In this document: positions 10,080 to 23,100 of the stretch, piece by piece
Numbering within the stretch: position 1 is the first letter of the stretch
Layout: the number at the start of each line of letters is the position of its first letter
Origin: Ophthalmolycus amberensis
Taxonomy: Eukaryota; Chordata; Actinopteri; Perciformes; Zoarcidae
DNA length: 64,000 nucleotides
Assembly: GCA_024529925.1 (NCBI GenBank)
Contig: JAFEUB010001048.1
Coordinates: 917,001-981,000 of the forward strand
Direction of reading: 5' to 3'
Translations under genes and position numbers: made by a program
The notes under the pieces: model-generated
Database searches by the model: none
What the model saw: only the letters and a program-made list of their open reading frames with translations
What the model was told of the DNA's origin: nothing

Positions 10080-10270
10080 AGCTATGTTAACTCATTTCAA
10101 GTAAGTCACATAAAATAACTCTAACCCAAACCACGATCTTTTACTACATCTAACCAAGAAGTTTTGTTGCCTAAACCTGAGTGACGCCAACGGAGTCCTA
10201 ACCAAGCGCAATTTTGTAACAAAATGGGAATGGATACGTGGTGGGCAATCCATCCCATTAACCAATCTCA
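10080..10270. repeat. CTAACCAAG-type teleost interspersed repeat
   Basis: The segment with CTAACCCAAACCACGATC, ATCTAACCAAGAAGTTTTG and TTGCCTAAACCTGAGTGACG resembles a dispersed noncoding repeat common in teleosts. Its exact limits are uncertain. Confidence 0.4.
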
Positions 10271-12291
10271 GCAATCGAGATTTTTTTCCTGTTCAAAATG
10301 TTTAGCCATGCTAGCTTGAGGGGTCTTGGGATGACACGGAGCTGATGGCTGCAGACTCTCCCTTCAATCTAATTGATATACCGGTACTTGCTTTTGTGTG
10401 ATATCTTTTACTTTTTGATATCCTACATTCAATACCCTCTTATCGTTTGCCATCTTCTTGTTTTTGCTTTTCTTCAGTGAATGTTTTTTTTATCTCTTAT
10501 TTGATGTGTTGTGTTGTAATGGTGAGAGAAAAAAAGCCCTGGCAGTCAGATCAAATCTGCCATATATGCCCAGACATAATCACGCTGTTTCTTGGAAGCC
10601 CACATGGATAGTCATTACTTTCTAGTTCTGGTCATATTCCAGGTGAAATAACCCAGAAATAGGCCAGTCATTCATCTGTGCATTGATGGAAAATTTAAAG
10701 CAATAACAACATTTTTTGATGCGAATGCCAAGGTGCCACGAAACATCATAAACTGTCGGGATTATTGGGGACGGGCAATTTTAAAAAGAACTGGGAGCAT
10801 TGCAATTTCCCAAATGTATGATTGTGTTACACTCTTGTGTTTGTGTGCCTCGCCTCATCCCTGCACAGCATTAATCAGAGGAATGCTGATAATTGTCTGG
10901 CTGCATGGCTGTCCTTCTCGGCTGCAGAGAGAGAAGCTGAAACAGGAGAAGGGTGCTGAGAGGTGTGCCAGCATCCGGCTGCTAGCCACCTCTCCTGTCA
11001 TCTGTGCTATGCCAGCCATGGCATCCACTTCGCAAGCCAGCTGAAGACAAAGCTGGATGCTGAGCCACACAAACTCCCTCCACTCCTGATCAGTCTTGAT
11101 TTGAATACAATGTGGACAAACAAAAGAGTGGGAGACCTGACATCTCTGACATTCATCCAAATCAGCTGCACAAGTATGAAGAGAAGAAGGGGAGATGACG
11201 ACCTCACAGAAGGGTTTACAACTGCAAAATGCTGGAAACTAATCTTCACAGCATTGTTGGCACAGGCCTCTGTATGTAAATGTCCTGGTATGATTCATCG
11301 GCATACATTCTTCTTCTACTGCGTAGGGTCCTTCCTCTGCAAATCTTAGGGTCTCTGTGAATCTCGTTTCTATCTGTAAAAGGAAATGAATCTTGTCGGT
11401 GTGTAGTTCTCCTCTTCTTATCTTCCATCATTTCTGCACATACCATCAGAGCAGCCTCATGTAGCGCTGTTAATGTGATCAGCACACCCTGCGCTATATA
11501 GAGGATTGCGTTTTCACATGTTGGATTTCTCATCCGTGTCTTTTGTTATGTAATTCATACGTTTTTGTAATACATTTAGAATTCTATATTTATCACGTCC
11601 CTCTGTTGTGTCGCTCTGATGCTTAAATCCCCTTTTGCACATCCTGATTCAGATGTTTATCTATTTAATCCCATTTACTACAGTATTTATGTAGCCTATT
11701 ACGTTTTGTTGTAATAGTCCAACAGGGATCGGTAAAAACTTGTGTCAATCTGAATTGTATTGCAGGTCCACTCTCACTTTGCAGCTCGTCTAGATCAGTT
11801 GGGGCTCAACAGCAACTTGACAGTGACAGAGGAGAGCGTTGTACTATTTCATATTCTCTGAGCCATTCTGTATGTCTGGGCACAAACTATAAGGCCACTT
11901 AATACACTGGCATTTGGTGAAGACAGCCTTTGCATACTGTAATGATCCAACATCCTTTCCATTCTCATTGCTGCACAATTTAAAACATTTCATTTGATGC
12001 TCATAAATCGAGCAGCCGGCATACAGCATTATCACATGGAGGCAATATAAGATAAACCCAGCTTCAGTTAGACCATATATTGGCTCAGTCATGCCAATCA
12101 TGCTCGCCTCTTAGCGAGATGATTAGCAGGGTTATGCATTTGGCAAGATGGTTAGAAATGTTAATGCTTTGCGGATGTCTTAACACGTATTCGCCTCTTT
12201 CTGTGGGAGTTCCTACAGTAATTAACAAAAAAGGTTCTCAAACCATATTATTATTTAGGTACCGGTATATAATATTGTTACAGTGAACAGT

Positions 12292-12323
12292 GAGGCCATA
12301 CATCATTCGTGATGTATGGCCTC
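12292..12323. repeat. Perfect 14-bp palindrome with TTCG loop
   Basis: GAGGCCATACATCA (12292-12305) and TGATGTATGGCCTC (12310-12323) are exact reverse complements around TTCG. The RNA would form a stable UUCG-type tetraloop hairpin. It is in intergenic DNA and lacks the trailing U-run of a bacterial terminator. Confidence 0.95.
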
Positions 12324-13499
12324 TTCTTTAGATGTTTGTGTTTGACACAAATCTAAATGTCACACCTACAAATGTGTGTAAAACAGAAGTAGTTCTGTTT
12401 ACTTTTCCCACAACAGAGGAAACAATGGCAGGGGCGGTGATCATAAACTGAAAAAGGCTTATTTAGATGGAGGAGAAACACCTAATTGGTCTTTAATTGT
12501 AAAAAGGGATAATATAAATTGTTAGGAGACAATCTGTAGGCTGATGAAGATGGGGGAGGAATAAGATACATATATGTCACTCTGTACTGCAATAATCCAG
12601 TCAGTAAATGCTATTAAAAACAACTTTCCCTCCTAAACCGATGTAGCTGTACACGTCCTTTTTTGTTATTGTGTCAAAATAAGGAAGCACAATGCTCTCA
12701 AAATTCCATTCCATTGAGTGTGAACACCACAAACCCAAATGCCAACTAAACAGGTCTCTTATCGTAAGTCTGAGGAGCAGAATTACAGCTCACATACAGT
12801 ACAAAGATTACGTTTAAACACAACACATCAGCACTGTTAAACACTACTCTACCAAAACCTCCAAAGTTAAAAAAATCAGTACAGTTTCCTCCCACACACC
12901 ATGACTTTCTTTGATTATTATTATTAGAGATTCATGCAAATGAAAGGTTCAAAGTTCTGGTAAAAAAGACCTGCGATACATCACTGAACAAACATGCAAC
13001 CATTCATTAATATATGAAAGTACAAAGCATAAATAAAAAATATATACCAACAAAAGATGTCACATTACCTGTAATTTATTGATACAGCATTAATTATAGA
13101 GGAGATATCTCAGAAACTATTTATAAAAGTATGCAGTGCATAGCCTTTCACTTAATGCAATACAAAGACTGTTATTGAACTATTGACTATACTTTCAACT
13201 TACCTCATTATGACTAATGTCAAATGAAGACTTTCAATGGCTTCATGAGTCATAAATCATGACTACATCATCGTAAATGTCAAACTTTTTTGGAAACCAC
13301 ACCAGTAAAGTGGGTCTGTATCTCAGAGAGATGCACTCATTTGGTTTGTTTAATCATTACGGCAATTGACAGCACAGCTCTGTTATTCGACTCAATGTGC
13401 AGCTGGGATATTTGCATTCAGCGAGGAACTTGGACATGCTGTTTGATAATATAGGCTGTTAATAATTAGCATGTTCGTTGATATCATTTGAGAAATGCA

Positions 13500-13953
13500 T
13501 GTTTTTTCCCCCCCTTCAATATGTTTTGTTCTATACAAACAAGTAGGAATATATTTCACTGTCATTTCAGATAGTACACAACGAGTCTCTGGGTGGCAAG
13601 CGGAAGAAGTGAAGAACTGGGTGAGGGGGAGGGAGGAGAGACATTTAGACACATTCAGAGAGAGCGAGAGAAAGAGAGAGAGATAGAGTGTGTGTGTGTG
13701 TGCGTGTGTGTGTGTGTGAGTGAGAGAGCGAGAGAGGGCGAGAGAGGAAGAGTGCAGGCAGAGCTCCATCCACAGCCTCAGTACACCGGACTGTCATCCT
13801 CCACTAGACCTCCGCCGTGGTCCCCTTCTGTTTTCATCGGGTTTTACAGTCGGCGGATTGGAGACGATTTAAGACGCACGACCGAGCCGTCAGCAGTTTC
13901 ACTTGCTTAAAAGAACAGATTCTCTTGACGCTCGTCCGGCTGAAGTCAGAATA
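13500..13953 (+). promoter_or_regulatory. vav3: vav3 5' leader and proximal promoter region
   Basis: From about 13525 to 13953 no ATG occurs on the plus strand, and an in-frame TAA sits at 13870-13872. This fits a 5' UTR preceding the first coding ATG. The segment includes a GA-rich tract (about 13620-13760) split by a GT repeat (13688-13718). The transcription start cannot be placed from sequence alone. Confidence 0.5.
13688..13718 (+). repeat. (GT)n microsatellite inside a GA-rich tract, vav3 leader
   Basis: About 15 GT units with one C interruption, flanked by GAGAGA and GAGCGA runs. Alternating purine-pyrimidine next to homopurine sequence can form non-B DNA. Confidence 0.9.
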
Positions 13954-14160
13954 ATGATGGAGTATTGGAGGCAATGCGCGCTGTGGTTAATAAACTGCAA
14001 GGTGCTTCCAGCTAACCACCGGGTTACATGGGAGTCTGCACAGGTATTTGACTTGGCCCAAACCCTCCGGGATGGAGTCCTCCTCTGCCATCTGCTCAAC
14101 AACCTGAGACCCCAGTCCATCAACCTAAAGGAAATCAACCTCCGACCCCAAATGTCACAG
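13954..14160 (+). CDS. vav3: vav3 exon 1 (CH domain start)
   Basis: The exon starts with two consecutive ATGs (13954 and 13957). The second has the better context (A at -3, G at +4) and matches the usual Vav N-terminus MExWxQC. An in-frame TAA at 13870 excludes a longer protein. It encodes the first half of the calponin-homology domain, including VFDLAQTLRDGVLLCHLLNN and INLKEINLRPQMSQ. The donor GTAAGG is at 14161. Phase at the end is 0. Confidence 0.95.
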
Positions 14161-17100
14161 GTAAGGAACGAAAGGCAAACCTGATATCTGCTCCTCGCTC
14201 CGTCCTCAAAGTACAACTGAGAGAGCGCAACCAGACATCATAAACAATGATGCTAGTTTAAAGTTTCCTTGCATGTCGGCAAGATGAGCATACCTGCTAG
14301 AACACTAATGCAGCTGATTCCAAATGAAAACAATATATATATCAAATTCGGCATAGCATAATCCACAAGTTAGCACTTGGTTTTAAGAACATTTTCACTT
14401 TTAAACATTTTGTTTAGCGCTCGTTTACGCCCCCAGTGGTTATTTTGGTCGCGGAAAAACGGTGAGAAGAAGAAGAATTACAAGTCAACAAATGATATAT
14501 AAATTAAAATTATATTCACTCTAGTCCGTGATAGCCTATGGAATATGTGCAGAAGAAAAAAGGCAATCCATGCCTCTGTGAGGGGCTCATAGTTGTTGCT
14601 TTATGACGTGAACATTTCATACAATAAGCAAGGAAACACTAAATTGACAATGAATTTAACGGAATTTGATAGCATTGGGTGAAATGTATAAGTCATACTG
14701 TGAAATAAAGTTTGGTTTATGTAATTTTCGCTGATTACTTTACTGCACCCCTTTGTTGAGGTTACTTATAGTAATTTATAGTAGGCTAACAGTTACACAT
14801 AACAGTTCAGTGAGTATGCAGAGCTTAATCTGCCCTCAGAGACTAGAGGTTAAGTGGTGACAAGGCTTTGTAGGCTATCCCAAACAGGGAAGTGGATGTA
14901 TCTCATAGGATTAACAACATGTATGAATAATCCGGTATTTTATGATAATACGCGATACATTTTTATTCACAATTCATGCAAGTACGTTATTAGTTTGTCT
15001 TGCCTGGCAGTATGACGGAACAAATGTAATTACAATCTCCTGATTGGTTGTTTTTGTTTATTTCTCTTTTTTGATTTATATATCATATTTAAATGTATAT
15101 TATTATATATATTTTTTAAATCTATTTAAAATTTAGTTTTTAATCTATATGTAGCAAGAGCTGTGGCCACATGGCTCCTGTTTGTCAGATGCCATCTGTT
15201 TCAAATACAGGACAGCAGATTAATATTCGCCTTCATAACAGTGAATCTGGTTGTCTGGCTTGGTGTCAACACACAGTGAGGTAGACACTCACCTACTGAG
15301 CCTGCAGACCTGCTCTATAAAAGTTAGACTGTACCAGTAACACACACAGACAGTATTGTATGTAATTGATGCCCCAATGCTCTCATCTGATGCAAAGCAG
15401 GTGATTGAGGTTTGAATATCAGTACTATTGATGTTAGGCTTGTTTCCTGGAAAAAAAAGCACATCAACTCAATGTCACATTGGGATGGTTACTATAATAT
15501 GCAGTTACTTTCTTTCAAAATTGAATTTGGTACCCACTGTGCAACTTAGGGCACACAGGTCGAGTGCACAATTAAAAAAAATTGGATTTTAATGTCATCA
15601 ATGGCAATGGAAATGAACTTTTAAAGGATCTGCTTACTCGTAGATTTCAGAGGCAACTAGATTGGGACTGTAAGACGAGAAGCTGATTGGTCCATTTGCT
15701 GTTCGAAGTTTTTGCTAGCAGCAATACAATTACTGATTGAGAGTCATCAATAGGTCAGTGTTTGTTGTCAGTCATGACATAATAACATGGAACAGAGCTG
15801 CCATGCATAAGAGAGGTTGTGAACTATTATTACGCTCAGTGCCTGGCCTGGCCCAGAGTAGACTGGGTTATTTTTAGGCACAGTTTGTTTTATGCATGGC
15901 TGAATGGCTTACTCACACAAGGCACTGATGAAGCTAAATTTAGGGGTTAAATTAGCATTAGTAGTAGTCCCATAAACATACAAGGCGCACATGCAAGTTC
16001 ACATGTGTCGGGCTTGTTTATACAATGTTTTTGAACTGCGTTTCCAAGAGGTCATCTGCCAATTGAATAGTGTCAAGGGTGAAATATTGTTCTTGGTAAA
16101 GTGTGAGGTTTTTTTCGGTGGTCCTTGTCTCTTTGCCAGATCAACCACAGTGGTTATAATTTCTCATGAAATACAGCCGCTGCAGTTTCGTCTTTTGTTT
16201 ATTGATTTTTACTGGGAATAACCTGCCAGACACCACTGTTGTGATAAATAGTTCAACATCTGTAAACATTGAATATTAATCATTGGTTCAAGCACTTTAC
16301 TACTTATGTATGTTAGTAGATCATGCGCTCGTGCCTTCTCCTTTCACACACATTCACACCATGTGAGGCTGCATCAACTCCCTGGACCCCCCCCCCCCCC
16401 CAGCACCTTTCCTCCCTGTGTCTCCTCAAAGTTAAATTTACATAACTGAGAACTTTTGACCTGCATAATTCATGAGGGCCGTGGCAGCTACTTTATCATT
16501 GGCCAATAATAACACATGGGATGCCACTGTGGACTCACCCATGGGACCCATGCGATGGAAAGACAAAGGCAGTGAAGGGACAGAGCTACAAAGAGTCTGC
16601 CGGGCCTCCGCAGACGCATCTCAGAGGACATAAAGGGCCCCGAAGGGCTAGCCCGCTGTGTCGCTCAATGCTCTGGAGGGTTCACATGTGTGATGTTGGC
16701 ATCAGGGCGGGCTGCTTTTCATTCATCTCAACCGTGTTTGGGTGATTTGTATGGGCTATATACAGTAGCGAGTCAGCTCTGTCCATGAAACAAAGAGCCA
16801 GGCAAAATAAGTGAAATTATGGGATCAGTCTATTTACTGATGAAATGACCTGTGCTCTTGTGGTGAAAGATGAAGAATGATGCATGGGTTTGTGAATGTG
16901 TGCTCTGTGCATGTGCCCATGACAAAGAGCTCAAAGTTCCAGTTCAGGGTGTTAAGGTCAGTGTAAAGCAAACGTTCACCCTCTTTGATCATAGTTTTAA
17001 CAGGGTTGTAATGACTCAATTACAAAGTCTAGACGCAGCACGACCGCAGAAACTGCTGCATTTTGCTGCATTTTGCTGCCATACAAGAGAATACACCACA

Positions 17101-20100
17101 TAATCAGCAGTTGTTTTTTTGTCTCACTGTGAAAATCAACGGTTTAACGTTAAGAGGAACTCTGCAATGTTTGTCGTGGCGTAACGATCAAACCATGTGG
17201 TCATACATGCAGCATGCAGCCTTTCCATCCTTCAGTTTCTTGAAGCATTTGGGTCAAAGTTCTGCTGAATCTCAGTTTTTACTGAGAAGACTACAAATAT
17301 ATTCAAAACGCTGCTTGTATGAATTGGTGTGTGTGACTTTCATTCGGTCATAATGCTGCTACCAAAAACGTGTGCTAAAAACAAACGAGCTAACAGGCCG
17401 GCACCATGAGCCAGCCATTGATAGATTCTGTTTAAACAAACACAAACAACTGCTTAAAAACACAAAACTGAACTTGTATGGTTTGATTGAAATTTTAATC
17501 TTGAAATTTGCCCCTAACTTGTTAAGCCTACTGTTGCCTTGTTCTCCATGACACAGGATTATAAACGGCGGATTCAGAGTTGAGAGTTGAGCACAATGTG
17601 GCAAACCCACCGGCAGCTGAAAGCCTCTCACACAGACCAGCCGTGAGCCTCAACATGCACAGGAAATCAGGAAATGGAAAAGAGGAAGGAAGTGAAACTA
17701 AACATGCCCTCGATCACGCTCAGACCCAAGCGCTGTGCTGATGTCAGACACAATGAAGAGAAAAGCAGCCGCTCTCTTCTTCACACAGCAAAACAAAAAC
17801 GCTTTTCTCTTCATTGAGCCAGCATCAAAGACTTCACTTCATTTTTTGGAAAGTGAAAGTGAGAGAAAGACGGAGTAAGAGTCGGTTTCTAATTTAAACG
17901 AGCATCAAGCTTCAGAAAGTGTTTCACAGAGCGACAAAGTGCATCATGCACCAAAAAGACACGAGAGAAAAGGCTTCATCGATTTTATGCAGATTCAAAA
18001 CCAACATAGAGATGCCATGAAGACTTAATCAACACATTTATGAATGAATTATCAGCTTATTCTGGTATACAGAAAACAGTAATGTTAGGCTAGCATGTAT
18101 AGCTCATACACATGCAGAGAACCACTGCCAATACATATGATGGCTTTATTAGAGCATGTTTTCAAGCACATAAATGAAAATGGTGTGGAATGGTGACTGC
18201 TCAATGAATAGCACAGTTGATTTGCTTTTAATGGTTTTATTTTGACAGGTACGCTGCAGGTGCGTGGCTTCAATTGGTAAACTGGTCAGATTTTTTCCAG
18301 GCGTATCACATTTGCACATACTGCATAGTAAAGAGAACAATGTTATACATTATACATGGTACATGTGTATATTTTGTCAAGCCCAGACCCAAACGCTGTG
18401 ATGTCAAACAATGAGGAGAAAAGTCGGCTTCGCGCACAGACACTCCACGCAGCCTGCTTAAAAGGCTCCGAGGCTTTCTCTTCACTCACAGAGACAAAAG
18501 TTAGCGAGAGATAGAAAGCGTGGGAGAATGAGAAAGACAGAGAGAGAAATGTCTTGATTTTCCTTTGGTTCGTGCAGAATAAAACCTCTGCAAGTCATAT
18601 GGGCTCAGGAAACATGACAGATTGAGATTCTGTGTAAAAAATATTAAATAAGATGTGTTAACACATAAAAACCTGTCCCCGTGCATTTTCTTTACTGAGT
18701 TAGGGTTACAATTAGGCATTGTAATTAGAGTGGGATAACGGCTAATGTGGAATTGTCATGGCAACTGAAATTTAAGATACTCTGTAATAAAGCTGAAAAA
18801 GGTCATATATAAGTGAAGTGTAAGTACGTGAGGCGTTAAGAAAGGTTATTAATACTTTATGGATGTCTGTATGTGAGTGTGTGTGAACACAGACTCATAA
18901 CACGCATACTCCCTTGTCCTTATCCACACTCCTTAATGCAAGAGGATGCACATGATATTTTATTGTAGTAGTTGCAGCCCCCAGCCTCCAGTTTGTGTGT
19001 AAATAGTAGTGTACATCCGTCTCAGATCCGTCTCAGTGATTTGTTCCACAGTAAAGTGAAACTAATTGATATCTGAAATATTCCTTTTTGTGGTGGTGAC
19101 AAACCACAGCGCAACATGTGAAGCTTTTAGTGCATTCTTAACTGAATGCCACATACCAGTATGCAATTTGTGGCACTTTCTGCTTGCAGTCAGACTTTTA
19201 TTACATCAAAGGGTTGTTTCTCTGTCGACTAGAAGGCATAAGAAGAATTATTGGTCAGATTTTCCATGACCGCACTTCTCAGCGATACTGTATGCATACC
19301 CATACCTTTAACCTACTGAATTTGCGATATGGCACACACTACACATTGCATGCTGTTAGTATGCACTATATGCGCCTTCGGACACGGCTTGCGAGTCCCT
19401 TGATGACTACCCGAGTTCAGTGGCGGACCGTGGATTTTATACCGGCCTTCAGTGCTGTCCTACTACAGTTGAATTACCTCCTAATAACCTCATTATGACG
19501 CATCAATCCAGCAAACCTGCAGCGGATCCACGCATTCCACCACACAAGAGCACGAGCCATTCAAATATTATTCATAAAAACGACACGATAGACAAATGAA
19601 CAGTCGTAACGTTACTATGTAAAAAAACAAACGCAGTACGTCACTTACCGAAACTTAAAGAGTTTAATCCCAGTACATCGTTTCAGTTCCAGTAAGAAGT
19701 CCTTCTCGATTCATGGACGCCAGTGATGACAGTCGAGCCTCCCCAGTTGTATTTCGCCGGTCTGCTGTGGCAGTTTCGCAGCGGGGCCGGGATCCCACCT
19801 CCGCCGGCGCAGACCCACGCCAGGCTGCGGTTGTGGAGCAGTTTCCCTGCGAACGTGTTCGTTGAGTTGTAGATCCACTTGAGTCTCTCCAAAAGTTTTC
19901 AAATGCTATGGTGTCCTCCAGTGGCGGGCCGTCAGGGCCTGCAAGGCCTTCTCTGCTGGCCTAAACCACAAAGCTATTTTTCTTAAATACACTACATGTA
20001 TTATAATTTATAAAAATATTTTTCCCATTATCTTATTTTCTCATTGCACAGCTACTGTCTTCCTCAGTTGCTCTGCTTCCAGTGCAGCTTGTTTTAAGTA

Positions 20101-23100
20101 GAGCTTTTATCCAATCAGATCTCACCTCTGTGTCTCTAGGCCTGAGGCCTGCATACTCTCAAGTGCATCCCTTTGCAGTTTAAGTGAATGGGGACGATAT
20201 TGTTGATTGTCATATTCTTCAACCAATCAGATCTTTAGTTTGACATGTTGGGCGTATTCTTTGACGTGCCAGAGCCTGCTAGCTGGCCTACAAGTACATG
20301 ATTGGTCAGTGGGCTAGCCTGACGTGTTGGGCAGTGACAATCCCAATATCTGCTGCCTCTGTGGAGCTGACATTTTTAGCCCTCAAACACATTAAAACAT
20401 ATTCAAGAAATACAACTAGGGAGGCTCGACTGTCTTCACTGGTGTCCATGAATCGAGAAGGACTTCTTACTGGAACTAAAACGCACAGATTTACTGAACA
20501 ACCGTGAGATTAAACTCTTTGTTAACAAAGAAAGGAGGATGCACTTTGTCTTTAAAAAGTGAACAGCAGCTAAGTTAAATGCGTTTGTTTTTACATCTGC
20601 AGTAGCTTTAATATGCTTGTTTATATATTATTATTTGTACAACTTGTTGTTATGAAGATTTTTGTTTGGTTTTATATGTGATGGGAACCATTGTTACGTC
20701 CAGTGTTTCACTGGGGACATATTTTGCAGGTGGCAGTGCTGGCAACTTGGCGACTTTCTCACTAAATCTGGCGACTTTCCAAACCCTCATAGAGACTTTT
20801 TTTTGTCAAAAGCTACTAGTGACAAATCTAGCGACTTGTTCTGGTGTTAATGGAGAATTTTCTGGTGTTTTGACGTTAAAGCGCGTACGTTCTGCACAGT
20901 CGTGAACGAGCAGCGGGAGCTGCCGTGAGCCCCTCCGCCTCCGCCCACAGAAGCCACCCGCTGCAGTCAGAGCAGAGAGGAGACGCACTCTCGGCAGATA
21001 GTGTATTTATAGGTGTTGGCTTCAGTTTTACACGAAACAAATAATAACCGTAGCTGTGTTTCAGCTGCAGGACAGCAGTGAAGGCCCAGGTATAAAATGC
21101 ACGGCCCGCCACTGGTGTCCTCAGGTTAGCGTAGCGTAGCTCCAAACACCAAGAGCTCACTTAAAATGAAACGCATTCCCAGCCATAAAATGTGCAACTG
21201 AGGAAGACAGTAGCTGTGCAATGAGAAAATAAGATAATGGGAAAAATATTTTTTTAAATTCTAATACATGTAGTGTATTTAAGAAAAAATATTAAATTAT
21301 AAAATAGCTATAACTTTGTGATTCTGTTCAGGCCAGCAGAGAAGGCCTTGCAGGCCCTGACAGCCCGCCACTGCCCGAGTTACTGTGGCTTGGCTCCCCT
21401 CCTTGATTCACTTTAAAGAAAGGATTGCATCTGTCAGTGTGTAAACACCACGTTACTGCAGCCGTGCTCGGCGCGTCAATGCATGGCACCACGGCCCTAC
21501 CGTTTGCAGCGTAATGCAGTCGCACCACGTTAGCTTTGTTCCGTGCTGCGTTATGTACAGGGACGTGGATGCCGACATTAGCGGAGACTCGATTGCGATG
21601 CACCTCACTTGTGCGCGAACACGTGCACAGAGCGAAACTGACCTTTCATTCCGTCACCACGGAAACAAGCCTGCACTCACAGCCAACCGGTAACGGCTGT
21701 GGTCTAGTGCACATTAAAGTATGGATAGTGTATATGCTGATTTTATTAGGAGATATTCGGCGGTGGAGAATGCACCTGCAATCAATGTTTATTATGTTAC
21801 TCGATTCTGCCGTGGATGGTTCAGTTAATCACTGTTGAGTGCTCTGAAAGCTCTGAGTAAGTCAATACTGGCTGTTGTCTTTACTGGCAAACAATCATCA
21901 TCATCATAAGTGACATTTTAAGTGTAGACAGAGGCTTAGACACGTCAAGAGGAGACCTCACAGCATACACTATGAATGTGAAAGTTTCAATATTCCCAAA
22001 TGATGATTTCACCTTTTTTTTTAGCTTGGTGAAAATGTCAAAATGCTATCTAGAAGTCAGTGAGCAGTCAGGAATTGTAGCTTTAGATCCAGATGATACC
22101 AACCTACAACCATGGTCATAGCCAGCAGCAGTGTGTCTGCAACCTTTTACTGTCAGGTTCACTATAGTGGAAACCTGGAGCCAAGCGAGGGGGAGAGCAC
22201 TGGATCAAGCTCTACAGAAAGCTGATTTAAAACATATATAAAACCTCTATATACTGCTCAAATAGACTTGAATGGACCTCTATGCCTTTTGTTTTTTATG
22301 ACATATTGTGTGCATTGTGCAAGTGTGGGCACCCAGTATCGCCTGCAGATCATTGTCCTCTTTTTCAGCAGGGACAGTTCTGCGTTCTGCTTTGAGCGAC
22401 TCAAGGTGGAAGTGATGGATGACTGTAGTCTATTGGAAATAGGAGTGTCCTTATTTGTGTAATGGAGACAGAGAGGGAAAGAATGCAATAGAAATAGCAG
22501 TGGCTCCATACATGTATGACAGATCACACACAGAGGACCAGCAAAAAGGATAGGGCCATGTGCAAGTCTATACATTACTGGTATTACCAATATAGTGGAT
22601 GCAATTTTATGATAAGGCTACTTTAAGGCAATACAATTGATGAATTTATTCAGCAACGTTTCACTTTTAGCACTTAAGTCCAAAAATATCAGCACGGATT
22701 CTGTATCAGCCATAGCGGTCACACCCCACACCTGAATGGACACACACACACACACACAGGTCAGACAGCAGTTGACCAGGCTCTGTCAAATGGCGCAGCG
22801 GAGCATTATTCACACCTTTTTAACACAATCTTCCAAGAGGAATAAATCAGCGGCCGCAGAAGGAAGAAGAGGGGGGATAATGCTTCAGTGTTTGAGCATT
22901 CGGTGTGTACATTTTATTTAGTGCACACTTTATATGACATTCAACCCTCCGATCTCCTCCACCCTTTTAAATACCTTCTTTTGAGCCAATCACACACAGT
23001 TGAGATTAAACTATTTGACCTAAGTTTCTGTAGCCAAGAGGGTTCGTATCTCACACAGTAACACTAATTCAATTCCCCTATCTCGTGTGGGGGATGGAGT

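Larger units (their letters stand above)
6833..13500. other. Intergenic region between the divergent 5' ends of selenoj and vav3
   Basis: About 6.7 kb with no recognisable coding exon. It holds two copies of a CTAACATGC-type repeat, a CTAACCAAG-type repeat and a short hairpin palindrome. Both promoters must lie at its two ends, but no TATA box or other core element could be assigned with confidence. Confidence 0.6.
19418..21373 (-). mobile_element. Outer hAT-family DNA transposon, interrupted by a second copy
   Basis: The left end is CAGTGGCGGACCGTGG (19418) and the right end is ...CCCGCCACTG (21373). The flanks carry an identical 8-bp target duplication CCCGAGTT at 19410-19417 and 21374-21381. 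Eight-bp duplications and CAGTG..CACTG termini are typical of hAT elements. Its ends match those of the inner copy in opposite orientation. Without the inner element and its duplication it is about 750 bp, so it is non-autonomous. Confidence 0.88.

Noticed and set aside
13392..13910. Open frames on both strands across the GA/GT tract near vav3
   Set aside because: They are low-complexity translations of simple repeats in the presumed leader region.
13903..13953. N-terminal extension of Vav3 from an in-frame TTG
   Set aside because: Vav proteins start at the MExW motif and an ordinary ATG is available. The extension has no ATG and no family similarity.
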